In this document: positions 24,729 to 34,183 of the stretch, one piece after another | How the letters are laid out: the number at the start of each line of letters is the position of its first letter | How positions within the stretch are numbered: position 1 is the first letter of the stretch | Source of the DNA: JBFGCM01 sp041581135 | GTDB lineage: Bacteria; Actinomycetota; Acidimicrobiia; Spongiisociales; UBA5794 | Length of the DNA: 64,000 nt | Reading direction: 5' to 3' | Assembly (NCBI GenBank): GCA_041581135.1 | Contig: JBFGCM010000007.1 | Location: forward strand, 1-64,000 | Translations under genes and position numbers: made by a program | Notes under the pieces: model-generated | What the model was told of the DNA's origin: nothing | The model's database searches: none | The model's input: the letters and a program-made list of their open reading frames with translations, nothing else

Positions 24729-26684
24729 ATGAACATCAGGACGGCATGGGAGGGCCATGGCCGCATCGCCTTGGTCACGTTGCCGCTGCTGACGCTCGCC
24801 GCACTCGCCGCGATCGTCATCCTGATGAACTTCCGCGCCGATCAGGACGAAGCGAACCGGCGCATCCGTATCGCCGACCAGCAGATCGCCATCAGCCACG
24901 TCATCTCTGAGGCCGCCCTCGAGATCGCCGCCGGCGACGGCGTCGACGACACCATCCGCAACTCGCTCGTGATGCTCGACCGGGACCACTACGGGCTGCG
25001 CTACGGCAATGCTGCCCTGGGGGTGAGTGGCGAGCACAGCGCCACCGCAGAGCGCGCATTTGCCGCAGTTGAGCCCGTGTACGACGAGCTGAGGTCCGTC
25101 GCCGACCGCCTCGCCGCCGGCGATGAGAGTGCGGCACCAGCTGTGGTCGACGCCACCGGGGCGTTCCGCGGCTCCATGGCCGGGTTGCGATCTCTGCTCG
25201 TCGACGACGCATCCAAGAGATCGGCCACGCTGCTGCGGGTCGAGGTCGTGATGCTCCTGCTGGCCTTCCTCACCACCGTGATCGTGTTCATCCTCGCTCC
25301 CGAGGTGAAACGGCGCCGAGAAGAGCATCGCAAGCTGAGCCGGCCGAGCCGTCCGGATCACCTCACCGGATTGATACGGCGCGATCCTCTGGCCGAGCGT
25401 CTGCAATACGCCATCGCCCGCAGCGCGAAGCTGGACGAGTACGCCTCGGTGCTGGTGGTGGACGTCGACGGGCTCACCGAGATCAACCAACGCTTCGGCC
25501 ACGCCGCCGGCGACCGCCTCCTGCAAGAGCTCGCGACGCGTTTCAAGGAGGTGGTCCGGGCCAGCGACACGGTCGCCCGGCTCGAAGACGACCGCTTCGC
25601 CATCCTCATCGAAGGCAACCATCGCGCCGAGGACTCGGGCCGTGTCGCCGAGAAACTCATGGCGGCACTGGAGCTGCCGACCGCGGCCGGGGCGCACGAG
25701 CTGCACCCGTCGGTGAGCATCGGCATCGCGGTGGCACCCCTCGACGGCACCCACCCGGACGATCTGCTCGAAAACGCCGAAGTGGCGATGGTGTCCGCCA
25801 AACAGCTGGGCGGCGACACGTACCAGTACTACTCACCCGAGTTGAAGGCGCTCACTCGGGGCAGGCTCGAAATGCTGGACGGGCTGCGCCGAGCGCTCTC
25901 CAGCGACAAGCAACTGCGGCTTGCGTTCCAGCCCAAAGTCGACCTTCGCAGCGGCAAGGTCACCGGTGCCGAGGCGTTGATCCGGTGGAGCCACCCGGAG
26001 CAGGGCGAGATCCTCCCCGGCGAGTTCATTCCGTTCGCCGAGGAGACCGAGGTCATCCTCGGATTGGGCGAGTGGGTCATCGAGCGGGCGTGCCGTCAAG
26101 TGGCGCAATGGGACACCATCGGGCTCGACCAGCTCCAGGTGTCCGTCAACGTGTCCGCCCGGCAATTCCGCAACGGCGACCTGGCCGAGGTCGTCGCCAA
26201 GGCCGTGGCCGATGCGGGCATAGAAGCCAGCCGGATCCAGGTCGAGCTCACTGAGGGCGCCCTGGTGGATGACATCGACCGTGCCCGGGAGACGCTCGCC
26301 GAGCTCCAGGAGCTCGGGGTGACCGTCGCCATCGACGACTTCGGTACCGGCTACTCGTCGTTGAGCTACCTGAAGCGCTTCCCCATCGATGCGCTCAAGA
26401 TCGACCGCAGCTTCGTGCAGGAGCTGAGCCCGAACTCGAACGAGGCCGCCATCTCCACCGCGATCATCGCTCTCGCCCACAGCCTCGATCTCGAAGTGGT
26501 CGCCGAAGGCGTCGAGCAGGCACATCAGTTGGCGATGTTGGAGGAACTCGGCTGCGACACGGTCCAAGGTTTCTTGTTCGCAAAGGCCCTACCCCCGGCC
26601 GATCTCGAAGCCTTCGTGGGGATGGCCAGCTCGCCCAATGCCGCCGCCCCCCGGCTGGGGGGCAGGTACGTCCCCAGCTACTGA
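24729..26684 (+). CDS. Membrane-bound degenerate-GGDEF/EAL cyclic-di-GMP protein
   Basis: 651 residues from the ATG at 24729, which has GGAAGGG about 9 bases upstream; the earlier ATG at 24687 has none. Two membrane helices (about 14-35 and 178-200) flank an extracytoplasmic sensor region. The GGDEF motif is EDDRF (286-290), so cyclase activity is unlikely, while the upstream RASD resembles the RxxD inhibitory site. The EAL domain is intact: AEALIRW (EAL 415-417), DDFGTGYSSLSYLK, LKIDRSFV and EGVE. The protein is probably a phosphodiesterase, with the GGDEF part as a nucleotide sensor. One base separates its stop from the dnaE stop. Confidence 0.95.
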   Translation: MNIRTAWEGHGRIALVTLPLLTLAALAAIVILMNFRADQDEANRRIRIADQQIAISHVISEAALEIAAGDGVDDTIRNSLVMLDRDHYGLRYGNAALGVSGEHSATAERAFAAVEPVYDELRSVADRLAAGDESAAPAVVDATGAFRGSMAGLRSLLVDDASKRSATLLRVEVVMLLLAFLTTVIVFILAPEVKRRREEHRKLSRPSRPDHLTGLIRRDPLAERLQYAIARSAKLDEYASVLVVDVDGLTEINQRFGHAAGDRLLQELATRFKEVVRASDTVARLEDDRFAILIEGNHRAEDSGRVAEKLMAALELPTAAGAHELHPSVSIGIAVAPLDGTHPDDLLENAEVAMVSAKQLGGDTYQYYSPELKALTRGRLEMLDGLRRALSSDKQLRLAFQPKVDLRSGKVTGAEALIRWSHPEQGEILPGEFIPFAEETEVILGLGEWVIERACRQVAQWDTIGLDQLQVSVNVSARQFRNGDLAEVVAKAVADAGIEASRIQVELTEGALVDDIDRARETLAELQELGVTVAIDDFGTGYSSLSYLKRFPIDALKIDRSFVQELSPNSNEAAISTAIIALAHSLDLEVVAEGVEQAHQLAMLEELGCDTVQGFLFAKALPPADLEAFVGMASSPNAAAPRLGGRYVPSY

Positions 26685-26685
26685 G

Positions 26686-29600
26686 TCAGAGCACCGCCGA
26701 CGGGCCCAAGAGCTCACGCAGCTCGGCATAGAGCGCCGAACGCGGCTCGACCCTATGGTCATCACCGAGCTTGAGGACCTTCTCGCCCTGATCGCCCACC
26801 ATGTGCAGGTAGACCGGAGCCGCCCCTGGATGGTTGTGGAGGGCACGGCGCAGGCGGTCGACCATGTTGCGCGACATGCGGGCAGCGGGCACGCGGAGCC
26901 GCACCATCTCGTCGGTGACCAGCTGCGGTTCGCTCAGTGTTTGTCCGATGAACTTGACCGAGTCGCCGCGATGGTCCACTCGGCCCCCGACGATCACCAC
27001 GGCGTCTTCGCGAATGTACGGCCCGAACTCGGCCACGGTCCGCGGGAAGCACACCACCTCGACGCTGCCCTTGAGGTCCTCGAGCTGGAAGAACTGCATC
27101 GGATCGCCCGATTTGGTGTAACGGGTGGTGACGCCGGTCACGATGCCGCCGAGGGTGGCAGGGGCTTTGTCCTCCAACTCCCACAGCCCGGGGATGTCGG
27201 TGGTCGTGATGGCCCCCAAGACCTTCTCGACCCCGAGGAGGGGATGATCGGAGATGTAGAGGCCGAGCATCTCCTTCTCGAAGCCGAGCTTGATCTTCTT
27301 GTCCCACTCGCCCTCCGGAACGGCGACGGGTGACTCCTGCAGGGCCTCGTCGTCACCGGCGAACAGGCTGAACTGACCCATGTCCTCGGCCCGCCGCCGA
27401 GACAGCGTGGCGTCGAGCATCTGCTCGAAGATGAGCATCAGACCCTTGCGCGACACGCCCAGTGACTCGAAGGCTCCGGCCTTGATGAGCGACTCGATGG
27501 TGCGCTTGTTGAGCACGGTGACGTCCACCCGGTTGATGAAGTCGGCGAACGACTCGAAGGGGCCGTTCTTGTCACGCTCGGCGATGATGAGTGACACCGC
27601 CGCTTCGCCGACGTTGCGCACGGCCGACATGCCGAAGAGGATGGCGCCGGCGCGGACGGCGAAGTCGGACTCGGAGCCGTTCACGTCGGGGACGACCACC
27701 TCTATGCCCATCGTGCGGCACTCGTTGAGGTAGACCGCGGTCTTGTCCTTGTTGCTCTTCACCGACGTGAGCAGCGCCGCCATGTACTCGGCCGGATAGT
27801 GGGCCTTGAGCCAGGCCGTCTGGTAGGCGACGAGGCCGTAGGCCGCGGAGTGCGCCTTGTTGAAACCGTATCCGGCGAAGTGCTCGATGAATCCGAAGAC
27901 CTCCTGAGCGAGGTGCTCGTCGTATCCATTGGCGACGCACCCCTCGACGAAGTCGGCTTCCTGGGCCCGCATCACCGCGGGGATCTTCTTGCCCATGGCC
28001 TTGCGCAACGTGTCGGCTTCGATCATCGAGTAGCCCGCCATCTTCTGGGCGACCTGCATCACCTGCTCCTGGAACACCATGATCCCGAAGGTGTCGCTCA
28101 GGATGTCGGCGAGGTCGGGATGGAGGAAGGTGACCTCGGCTCTGCCGTTCTTGCGATCTGCGTACTCCTGATGCATGCCGGCGCCCAGTGGGCCTGGGCG
28201 GTACAACGCGTTCAATGCGATGAGGTGCTCGAACTTGTCCGGTTTGAGGTTGCGCATGAGCGCTCGCATCGGTCCGCCTTCGAACTGGAACACGCCCATC
28301 GAGTCGCCGGCCTGCAGCATGACGAACACGGCCTCGTCATCGAGCGGCACGCTGTCGATGTCGATGCGCTCACCGTGGGTCTCCTCGATGAGCTCCAGGC
28401 ACCGCTCGATGGTGGAGAGGTTCCGCAGGCCGAGGAAGTCCATCTTGAGCAGACCGAGCGCTTCGACGGCGTGCATCTCGTATTGGGTGAGGACCTCGGC
28501 CTCCTCCCCTTTGCGTTGCAGCGGCACGATGTCGGTGAGGGGAACCGGCGAGATGACGACGGCGGCGGCATGGATCGAGTCCTGGCGACGGAGCCCCTCC
28601 AGTCCACGGGCGGTGTCGATGACCTGTTTGGCATCGGGGTCGGCGGCGTAGATCTCGCGGAGGCCGGCCGCTGCCGTGTAGTGGTCCCGGTCCTGCTGGC
28701 CGGCTTCCTGCCCGGGGGACTCCAAGCACTGGTCGAGTGTGGCCTCCCGGCCCAGGATGGCCGGCGGCATGAGCTTGGAGACTCGATCGCCGAGGCTGTA
28801 CGGGAATCCGAGCACTCTGGCGGCGTCGCGGAGTGCCTGGCGGCCCTTGATGGTCGAGAACGTGACGATCTGCGCGACGTGTTCGGACCCGTACCGCTCG
28901 GCGCAGTACCGGATCATCTCACCCCGGTAGCGCTCGTCGAAGTCCATGTCGATGTCGGGCATCTGCCGCCTACCGGGATTCAGGAATCGCTCGAAGATCA
29001 GGCCATAGTCCAATGGGTCGAGATCGGTGATCCCTAGGCAGTACGAGACGATGGCACCGGCGGCACTGCCACGACCCGGACCGGTGCGAATGCCGCGCTC
29101 ACCGGCGTACCGGATGAGGTCCCACACGATGAGGAAGTAAGCATCGAACCCCATGTCGCCGATCACGCCCAGCTCATAGTCGATGCGGCTGCGGACCTCG
29201 TCCCCGAGTGGATCGCCGTAGCGGCGCCGGGCACCTTCGTACACGAGGTGGCGGAGGTAGCTGGCTTCGGTGTGGCCGTCGGGCACGGGGAACTCGGGCA
29301 GCAGGATCTGGTCGAACTCGAGAGAGACGGAGGCGCGCTCGGCGACGAGCAGCGTGTTGTCGCATGCACCCGGGAACTCGGACTGGGGGAACAGCGACCG
29401 CATCTGTGCCGCCGACTTGATGTAGAACTCCTGCGACTCGAACTTGAACCGGTCGGTGTCGCTCTTGTTGGCACCGGTCTGTATGCACAACAGGACGTCG
29501 TGGGCCTCCGCCTCCGACGCGTAGGTGTAGTGGCTGTCGTTGGCAGCGAGTAGCGGCGCATCGATGTCGCGTGCGATCTGGAGCAGGTCGGCCATGATGC

Positions 29601-30186
29601 GGCGTTGCGCCTCGATACCGTGGTCCTGCAGCTCGACGAAGAAGTTCTCCTTGCCGAAGATGTCCTGGTACATCGCCGCCGTGGCAACCGCCGTGTCGTA
29701 GTCACGGACTTGGCCCTGGTTTCCTTCCTCGAGCGATGCATCGGGCGCCAGCAGCTGCGGCACGTGGCCGCCGAGACAGCCCGTGGTGGCCACTATCCCT
29801 TGGGCATGCTCTGCGAGCAGCTCGACGTCCATCCGCGGCTTGTAGTAGAAGCCGTCGAGAAACGCCTTGCTGGCGAGTCGCATCAGGTTGCGGTACCCGA
29901 CATCGTCGGTGGCGAGCAGCGTCATGTGATACCGCACGTCGTCACGTCGTGGCGGGCGATCGAACCGCGAGCCCGGCGTCAGGTATGCCTCGATCCCGAA
30001 GATCGGCTTGACTCCGGCCGCCGACGCCGCCTTGTAGAAGTCGACGACGCCGTACAACACGCCGTGGTCCGTGATGGCGACCGCAGGTTGGTCATCGGCC
30101 GCGACGGCCGCAACGAGGTCTTTGACGCGCGCAGCTCCATCCAGCATCGAGAACTCGGTGTGCACATGGAGGTGGGCGAAACTCAT
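26686..30186 (-). CDS. dnaE: DNA polymerase III alpha subunit
   Basis: 1166 residues from the ATG at 30186 (MSFAHLHVHTEFSMLDG). This is the main replicative polymerase. The PHP domain (about 1-260) keeps HLHVH and AITDHGVLYG. The polymerase core has GPGRGSAAG (369-377), PDIDMDF (410-416) with two catalytic Asp, and KMDFLGLRNL. Tandem helix-hairpin-helix and an OB domain (ITTTDIPGLWELEDKAPATL onward) complete the C terminus. The essential DnaE1-type length is kept. The N-terminal open frame to 30222 is not required. Confidence 0.98.
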   Translation of the reverse strand: MSFAHLHVHTEFSMLDGAARVKDLVAAVAADDQPAVAITDHGVLYGVVDFYKAASAAGVKPIFGIEAYLTPGSRFDRPPRRDDVRYHMTLLATDDVGYRNLMRLASKAFLDGFYYKPRMDVELLAEHAQGIVATTGCLGGHVPQLLAPDASLEEGNQGQVRDYDTAVATAAMYQDIFGKENFFVELQDHGIEAQRRIMADLLQIARDIDAPLLAANDSHYTYASEAEAHDVLLCIQTGANKSDTDRFKFESQEFYIKSAAQMRSLFPQSEFPGACDNTLLVAERASVSLEFDQILLPEFPVPDGHTEASYLRHLVYEGARRRYGDPLGDEVRSRIDYELGVIGDMGFDAYFLIVWDLIRYAGERGIRTGPGRGSAAGAIVSYCLGITDLDPLDYGLIFERFLNPGRRQMPDIDMDFDERYRGEMIRYCAERYGSEHVAQIVTFSTIKGRQALRDAARVLGFPYSLGDRVSKLMPPAILGREATLDQCLESPGQEAGQQDRDHYTAAAGLREIYAADPDAKQVIDTARGLEGLRRQDSIHAAAVVISPVPLTDIVPLQRKGEEAEVLTQYEMHAVEALGLLKMDFLGLRNLSTIERCLELIEETHGERIDIDSVPLDDEAVFVMLQAGDSMGVFQFEGGPMRALMRNLKPDKFEHLIALNALYRPGPLGAGMHQEYADRKNGRAEVTFLHPDLADILSDTFGIMVFQEQVMQVAQKMAGYSMIEADTLRKAMGKKIPAVMRAQEADFVEGCVANGYDEHLAQEVFGFIEHFAGYGFNKAHSAAYGLVAYQTAWLKAHYPAEYMAALLTSVKSNKDKTAVYLNECRTMGIEVVVPDVNGSESDFAVRAGAILFGMSAVRNVGEAAVSLIIAERDKNGPFESFADFINRVDVTVLNKRTIESLIKAGAFESLGVSRKGLMLIFEQMLDATLSRRRAEDMGQFSLFAGDDEALQESPVAVPEGEWDKKIKLGFEKEMLGLYISDHPLLGVEKVLGAITTTDIPGLWELEDKAPATLGGIVTGVTTRYTKSGDPMQFFQLEDLKGSVEVVCFPRTVAEFGPYIREDAVVIVGGRVDHRGDSVKFIGQTLSEPQLVTDEMVRLRVPAARMSRNMVDRLRRALHNHPGAAPVYLHMVGDQGEKVLKLGDDHRVEPRSALYAELRELLGPSAVL

Positions 30187-30295
30187 GGATCGATTCGACA
30201 AACTACAACCGTGTAAGCACATTACCAGCGGCGCCCTCCGGCGCGCTAGAGCGCGAATCCGAACGCTCCCACGGCGTCGCTACCATCCTCGCCTC

Positions 30296-30742
30296 ATGCA
30301 ACGTGTTGCCGTGCTCACTTCCGGTGGCGACGCTCCTGGCATGAACCGATGCATCCGTGCCCCCGTGCGGGCCGCCGCCGCCGGAGCCACGGCGTTCGGC
30401 GTCGCGGACGGATTCGAGGGTCTCTTGGACGGGCGACGCACCCTGCTGACCCCCCGCAGCGTGGGCAACATCGTGCACGAAGAAGGGACGATGCTCCACA
30501 CGGGGCGCTGCCAGCGAATGCTCGAAGAAGGCGGGCTCGACACCGCAGCCGAGGTGCTCAGCGATGCGGACATCGACGACGTGGTGGTCATCGGAGGTGA
30601 CAGCTCACTCCGGGGCGGGCACGCACTGGCGTCCCGCGGAAGAGTCACGAGCCAGACCCGGCGAACCAACCTCACCTTCCACCGCATGGCACACTTGCTG
30701 GCTCAGGAATCGGCGTCGAGGAGGCCTGGATGGGACGAATAG
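30296..30742 (+). pseudogene. Truncated phosphofructokinase copy
   Basis: 148 codons from the ATG at 30296. The first 110 residues follow phosphofructokinase closely: VAVLTSGGDAPGMN, LLTPRSVGNIVHEEGTML, and VVIGGDSSLRGGHAL in place of GGDGSLRGA. The TIDND substrate motif should follow; instead there is a shortened, unrelated-looking stretch, although TNLTF resembles the TDITF that follows TIDND in the intact neighbour. The frame ends inside the first codons of pfkA (overlap 30730-30742). No catalytic base or C-terminal domain remains. It looks like a decayed tandem copy, closer to the ATP type than its neighbour. An expressed fragment with a regulatory role is a weaker alternative. Confidence 0.75.
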
Positions 30743-31755
30743 CCGTGATGACCGCCGGGGGCGACTGCCCCGGGCTCAACGCCGTCATCCGTGGCGTCGT
30801 GGGCAGGGTGGAAGACCGCGGCCAGGGGGGTGTGGTCGGCATCCGCAACGGCTGGGAAGGCCTCATCGAGAACCAGGTCAAGCGGCTGGACAGAGACGCG
30901 GTGCGCGGGATCCTGCAACGGGGTGGCACCATTCTCGGCACGTCCCGACTGGATCCCTACGTGCACGCCGACGGGCTCCGCAGCATCACGAACACACTCG
31001 AGGCTCACCGCATCGACTGCCTGGTGGTGATCGGCGGCGACGGCACGTTGAAGACCGCGCTCCGCCTCGCCGATGAGGGCCTCAACGTCGTCGGCGTACC
31101 CAAGACCATCGACAACGACATCGCCGGCACCGACATCACCTTCGGTTTCGACACAGCGGTCCAGATCGCCACCGATGCGATCGACCGCATCACCACCACG
31201 GCCGAGTCGCACAACCGAGTCATCCTCGTGGAGGTGATGGGGCGCACCAAAGGCTGGATCGCCACCTACGCGGGGATTGCGGCCGGTGCCGATGCGGTGC
31301 TGATCCCGGAGATGGAGTACGACCTCGACGAGATCGCCTCCATCGTCAGTCGGCGCGAGGATGCCGGCAGCAATTACTCGGTGATCGTCGTGGCCGAGGG
31401 TGTCACTCCCCCTGCCGGCACGGAGCGCACGGTGCGCAAGGACGTCTTCGGATTCGAACGCCTCGGCGGCGTCGCCTATCAGATCGCACCAGAGATCGAG
31501 GAACGGACCGGCTTCGAAACACGGGTGTCGGTCCTGGGACACATCCAGCGGGGCGGTACCCCCACTGCTTTCGATCGCGTGCTGGCCACGCGGCTGGGCG
31601 TCGCCGCGGCGGACTCCGCCCTCGACGGCACCGACCGGGTCATGATGGCGGTGCGCGGCATGCAGATAGAGGCCATACCCCTCGAGGAGGCGTGCGCGAC
31701 GGTCCGCGGGGTCGACCCCAAGCTCTACGAGGTGGCGCGCACGTTCTTCAGCTGA
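30730..31755 (+). CDS. pfkA: 6-phosphofructokinase
   Basis: 341 residues, ATG at 30730. Phosphorylates fructose 6-phosphate. ATP/PPi loop GGDCPGLNAVIRG, GGDGTLKTA, VPKTIDNDIAGTDITFGFDTA with the catalytic Asp, EVMGRTKGWIA and VLGHIQRGGTPTAFDR are all present. At the two positions used to tell phosphoryl donors apart it has Gly (GGDG) and Lys (PKTIDND), the mixed-group combination reported for actinobacterial ATP-dependent enzymes. I infer ATP as donor. The start lies within the degenerate copy upstream. Confidence 0.95.
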   Translation: MGRIAVMTAGGDCPGLNAVIRGVVGRVEDRGQGGVVGIRNGWEGLIENQVKRLDRDAVRGILQRGGTILGTSRLDPYVHADGLRSITNTLEAHRIDCLVVIGGDGTLKTALRLADEGLNVVGVPKTIDNDIAGTDITFGFDTAVQIATDAIDRITTTAESHNRVILVEVMGRTKGWIATYAGIAAGADAVLIPEMEYDLDEIASIVSRREDAGSNYSVIVVAEGVTPPAGTERTVRKDVFGFERLGGVAYQIAPEIEERTGFETRVSVLGHIQRGGTPTAFDRVLATRLGVAAADSALDGTDRVMMAVRGMQIEAIPLEEACATVRGVDPKLYEVARTFFS

Positions 31756-31767
31756 GCAGGAAGCCGG

Positions 31768-33183
31768 TCAGACGGCGGCCGCAGCGGTGGCCTCCAGCTC
31801 GGCGAACGCCACCTCGATCGATTCGATGAACCGGTCGAGATCGGGAAGCAGGTCCCAGTCGGCGTTGAACCCCCAGTCGAGGCTTCCGTCGTAGCTGAAC
31901 AATGCGATGCCGACACCCTGGTTCATCCACAGCGGCACCAGCGGGTAGGTGGCGAGCATCTTGGACTTGAGCAAGTACAGCGGGAACTGGGGACCGGGGA
32001 CGTTGGTCACCGTCATGTTGAACGGACGCGCCCCCGTCGCCAGCCGAGCCGCCATCGACACCATCGTGATCGGGGCCCCGGAGCTGATCTGCACCAGAGT
32101 CGTGGCGCCGAGCGCCTGATTGGTGGTCTTCAGATGGGCGGTCTCGTTCCGCACCACTTCGAGCCGCTGCACCGGGTCGGGCTCGTCGACCGGAAGATGC
32201 ATGAGCCACATGGCGACTTGGTTGCCCGAGACCCGGGGACCGCGCTTGCGGGCGACGCTCACTGGAGCCATCACCCGGAAGTCGAGACCGGACACGTCGA
32301 ACTCGCGTACCTCCTTGAAGAAGTGCCGCACGCCGCCGGCCACGGTCGCCAGCACCACGTCATTCACGGTACCGCCAAGCGCGTTCTTGATCGCCTTGGC
32401 CCGATCCAGCGGCAGGCTCAGCCGACCGAAGCGCCGGTTGGGGCTGATGGGCTGGGTGAACGGAGTGCGTGACGCCGGGGTCAGCCAGCCCGATGTCAGC
32501 GCCTGTGAAGCCGCCTTGGCACGCATCCGCGCCCCCTCCATCAGGCCCTCGGCGCTCTCACTGAGATGGCGCACGTTGCGCGCGGCGTCGACCACACGCC
32601 GTGCGAGGCGGGCGGTCTCGCCCACGATGAGCTCGGCGTCGGACGGTGCCGGTCGCGGTTCGAAGGGTTCCGGCTCGCTCACCTCGCTGGTCGGCGAGAG
32701 GTTGAGCAGCACGGCCATGAGATCGACGCCTGCCATGCCGTCGATCATGCAGTGGTGCACCTTGGAGATCAGGGCGAAGCCACCGTTGTCGAGCCCCTCG
32801 ACGATCCACAACTCCCACAGTGGCTTCTGCCGGTCAAGTTGCTGCGACATGATGCGGCCGGCGAGCCGGTCGAGCTGTTCCGATGTCCCCGGCCGCGGCA
32901 GGCTGGTGTGCCGGACGTGGTAGTCGATCGAGAAATGCTCGTCGTCGATCCACACCGGCGCTCGCTCCACCGGGATGTACGCCAACCGCTGCCGGTACCT
33001 GGGCACGAGATGGAGCCTGGCCTCGATGAAGCGGCGAACCAGGTCGATGTCGACGGCCCCACTCGCATCCTCGCTGAATGGCTCGAAGAGCGTGATCGCG
33101 CCCACGTGCATGTGGGTGGTCCGCGACTCGAGCGCGAGAAACGAACTGTCCAGGAATGAGAGTCGTTCGTGGTTCGTTGCCAT
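31768..33183 (-). CDS. Wax ester synthase/diacylglycerol acyltransferase
   Basis: 471 residues from the ATG at 33183 (GAGG five bases upstream); a GTG at 33189 is possible. It esterifies acyl-CoA to fatty alcohols or diacylglycerol for storage lipid. The catalytic HHxxxDG is HHCMIDG at 143-149, and NDVVLATVAGGVRHF and NVPGPQFPLYL are the conserved C-terminal segments. Amphipathic with no true membrane span. Many actinomycetes carry several paralogues; this one stands alone beside rluD. Confidence 0.95.
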   Translation of the reverse strand: MATNHERLSFLDSSFLALESRTTHMHVGAITLFEPFSEDASGAVDIDLVRRFIEARLHLVPRYRQRLAYIPVERAPVWIDDEHFSIDYHVRHTSLPRPGTSEQLDRLAGRIMSQQLDRQKPLWELWIVEGLDNGGFALISKVHHCMIDGMAGVDLMAVLLNLSPTSEVSEPEPFEPRPAPSDAELIVGETARLARRVVDAARNVRHLSESAEGLMEGARMRAKAASQALTSGWLTPASRTPFTQPISPNRRFGRLSLPLDRAKAIKNALGGTVNDVVLATVAGGVRHFFKEVREFDVSGLDFRVMAPVSVARKRGPRVSGNQVAMWLMHLPVDEPDPVQRLEVVRNETAHLKTTNQALGATTLVQISSGAPITMVSMAARLATGARPFNMTVTNVPGPQFPLYLLKSKMLATYPLVPLWMNQGVGIALFSYDGSLDWGFNADWDLLPDLDRFIESIEVAFAELEATAAAAV

Positions 33184-33240
33184 CTCCACCTCGCCGGTCG
33201 ACCTCAGCCTAGGTGGATGGGGCAGCTGGAATCCGCGTGG

Positions 33241-34164
33241 TCACTCCACCGCAGGAACGGCGCCGTGGACCGGAGGGCCGAGGGCGGCGAGCGAGTCCGC
33301 CAGATCGCGCGGGAGCGGCGACTGAACCTCGACGTCTGCACCCGCATCCGGGTCGGTGAAGGCGAGCCGCACGGCGTGAAGCCACACCCGCCCGGGATCA
33401 CCCGCCAGCGGACCGCGTCCATAGGTCGGGTCGCCGACCAGCGCCGACCCGATGGAGGCGAAGTGCACACGAATCTGGTGGGTTCGACCGGTATCCAGCC
33501 TCACTTCGACCAACGTCGCCCCGTCCCACTCGGCCATGACCGAATAGTGGGTTCGGGCCGGGCGCCCGGTGCGGGTCACGGCCATCCGAGTGGGGTGGCG
33601 TGGATCGCGTCCCACAGGGGCCTCGATCGTGCCGGTGGCCGCGTCGAGGCGACCTCCCACCAGCGCCAGGTACACCCTGCCGATCGTCCGCCGCTTCAAG
33701 GCGGCCTGGAGCGCCGTGAATGCCACCTCGTGCCGCGCCACCAGCATGAGCCCCGAGGTGTCTCGATCGAGCCGGTGGACGATGCCCCACCGATGCTCTT
33801 CGTCCATTGTGTCGTCGAACCGCTCCAGCAGCCCAGCGGCCAGCGTCCCGGCCTGGTTGCCGGCACCGGGGTGGACGACCACGCCTGCCGGCTTGTCGAT
33901 CACCCGCACCGCGGTGCTCTCGTAGGCGACGTCGAACGGCACATGCTCCGGTACCACGCTCGGCTCGGGTTCCGGGAGCGATGCGTGCATCACTTGGCCC
34001 GTGTGCACCCGATGCGATGCCGATCGCGGCTCGCCGTCGAGCGCGACGGCGCCCGATTCGACCAGCGTACGAGCGACAGCTCGACTCACACCGGCGAGCA
34101 CGGCGACTGCACGGTCAAGCCGGTGTCCGTCGAGCTCGTCGGGGACCAGATATTCGGCCGTCAC
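33241..34164 (-). CDS. rluD: RluD-family 23S rRNA pseudouridine synthase
   Basis: 307 residues from a GTG at 34164; the open frame to 34380 overlaps lspA and is rejected. An S4 RNA-binding domain (about 1-75; LDRAVAVLAGVSRAVARTLVESG) precedes the catalytic domain with GIVHRLDRDTSGLMLVA, holding the catalytic Asp in HRLDxxTSG, and ALKRRTIGRVYLALV, RTHYSVM and DTGRTHQIRVH. Adjacent to lspA as in most bacteria. Confidence 0.95.
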   Translation of the reverse strand: MTAEYLVPDELDGHRLDRAVAVLAGVSRAVARTLVESGAVALDGEPRSASHRVHTGQVMHASLPEPEPSVVPEHVPFDVAYESTAVRVIDKPAGVVVHPGAGNQAGTLAAGLLERFDDTMDEEHRWGIVHRLDRDTSGLMLVARHEVAFTALQAALKRRTIGRVYLALVGGRLDAATGTIEAPVGRDPRHPTRMAVTRTGRPARTHYSVMAEWDGATLVEVRLDTGRTHQIRVHFASIGSALVGDPTYGRGPLAGDPGRVWLHAVRLAFTDPDAGADVEVQSPLPRDLADSLAALGPPVHGAVPAVE

Positions 34165-34183
34165 GGGCGACGACGCCCAGCCG

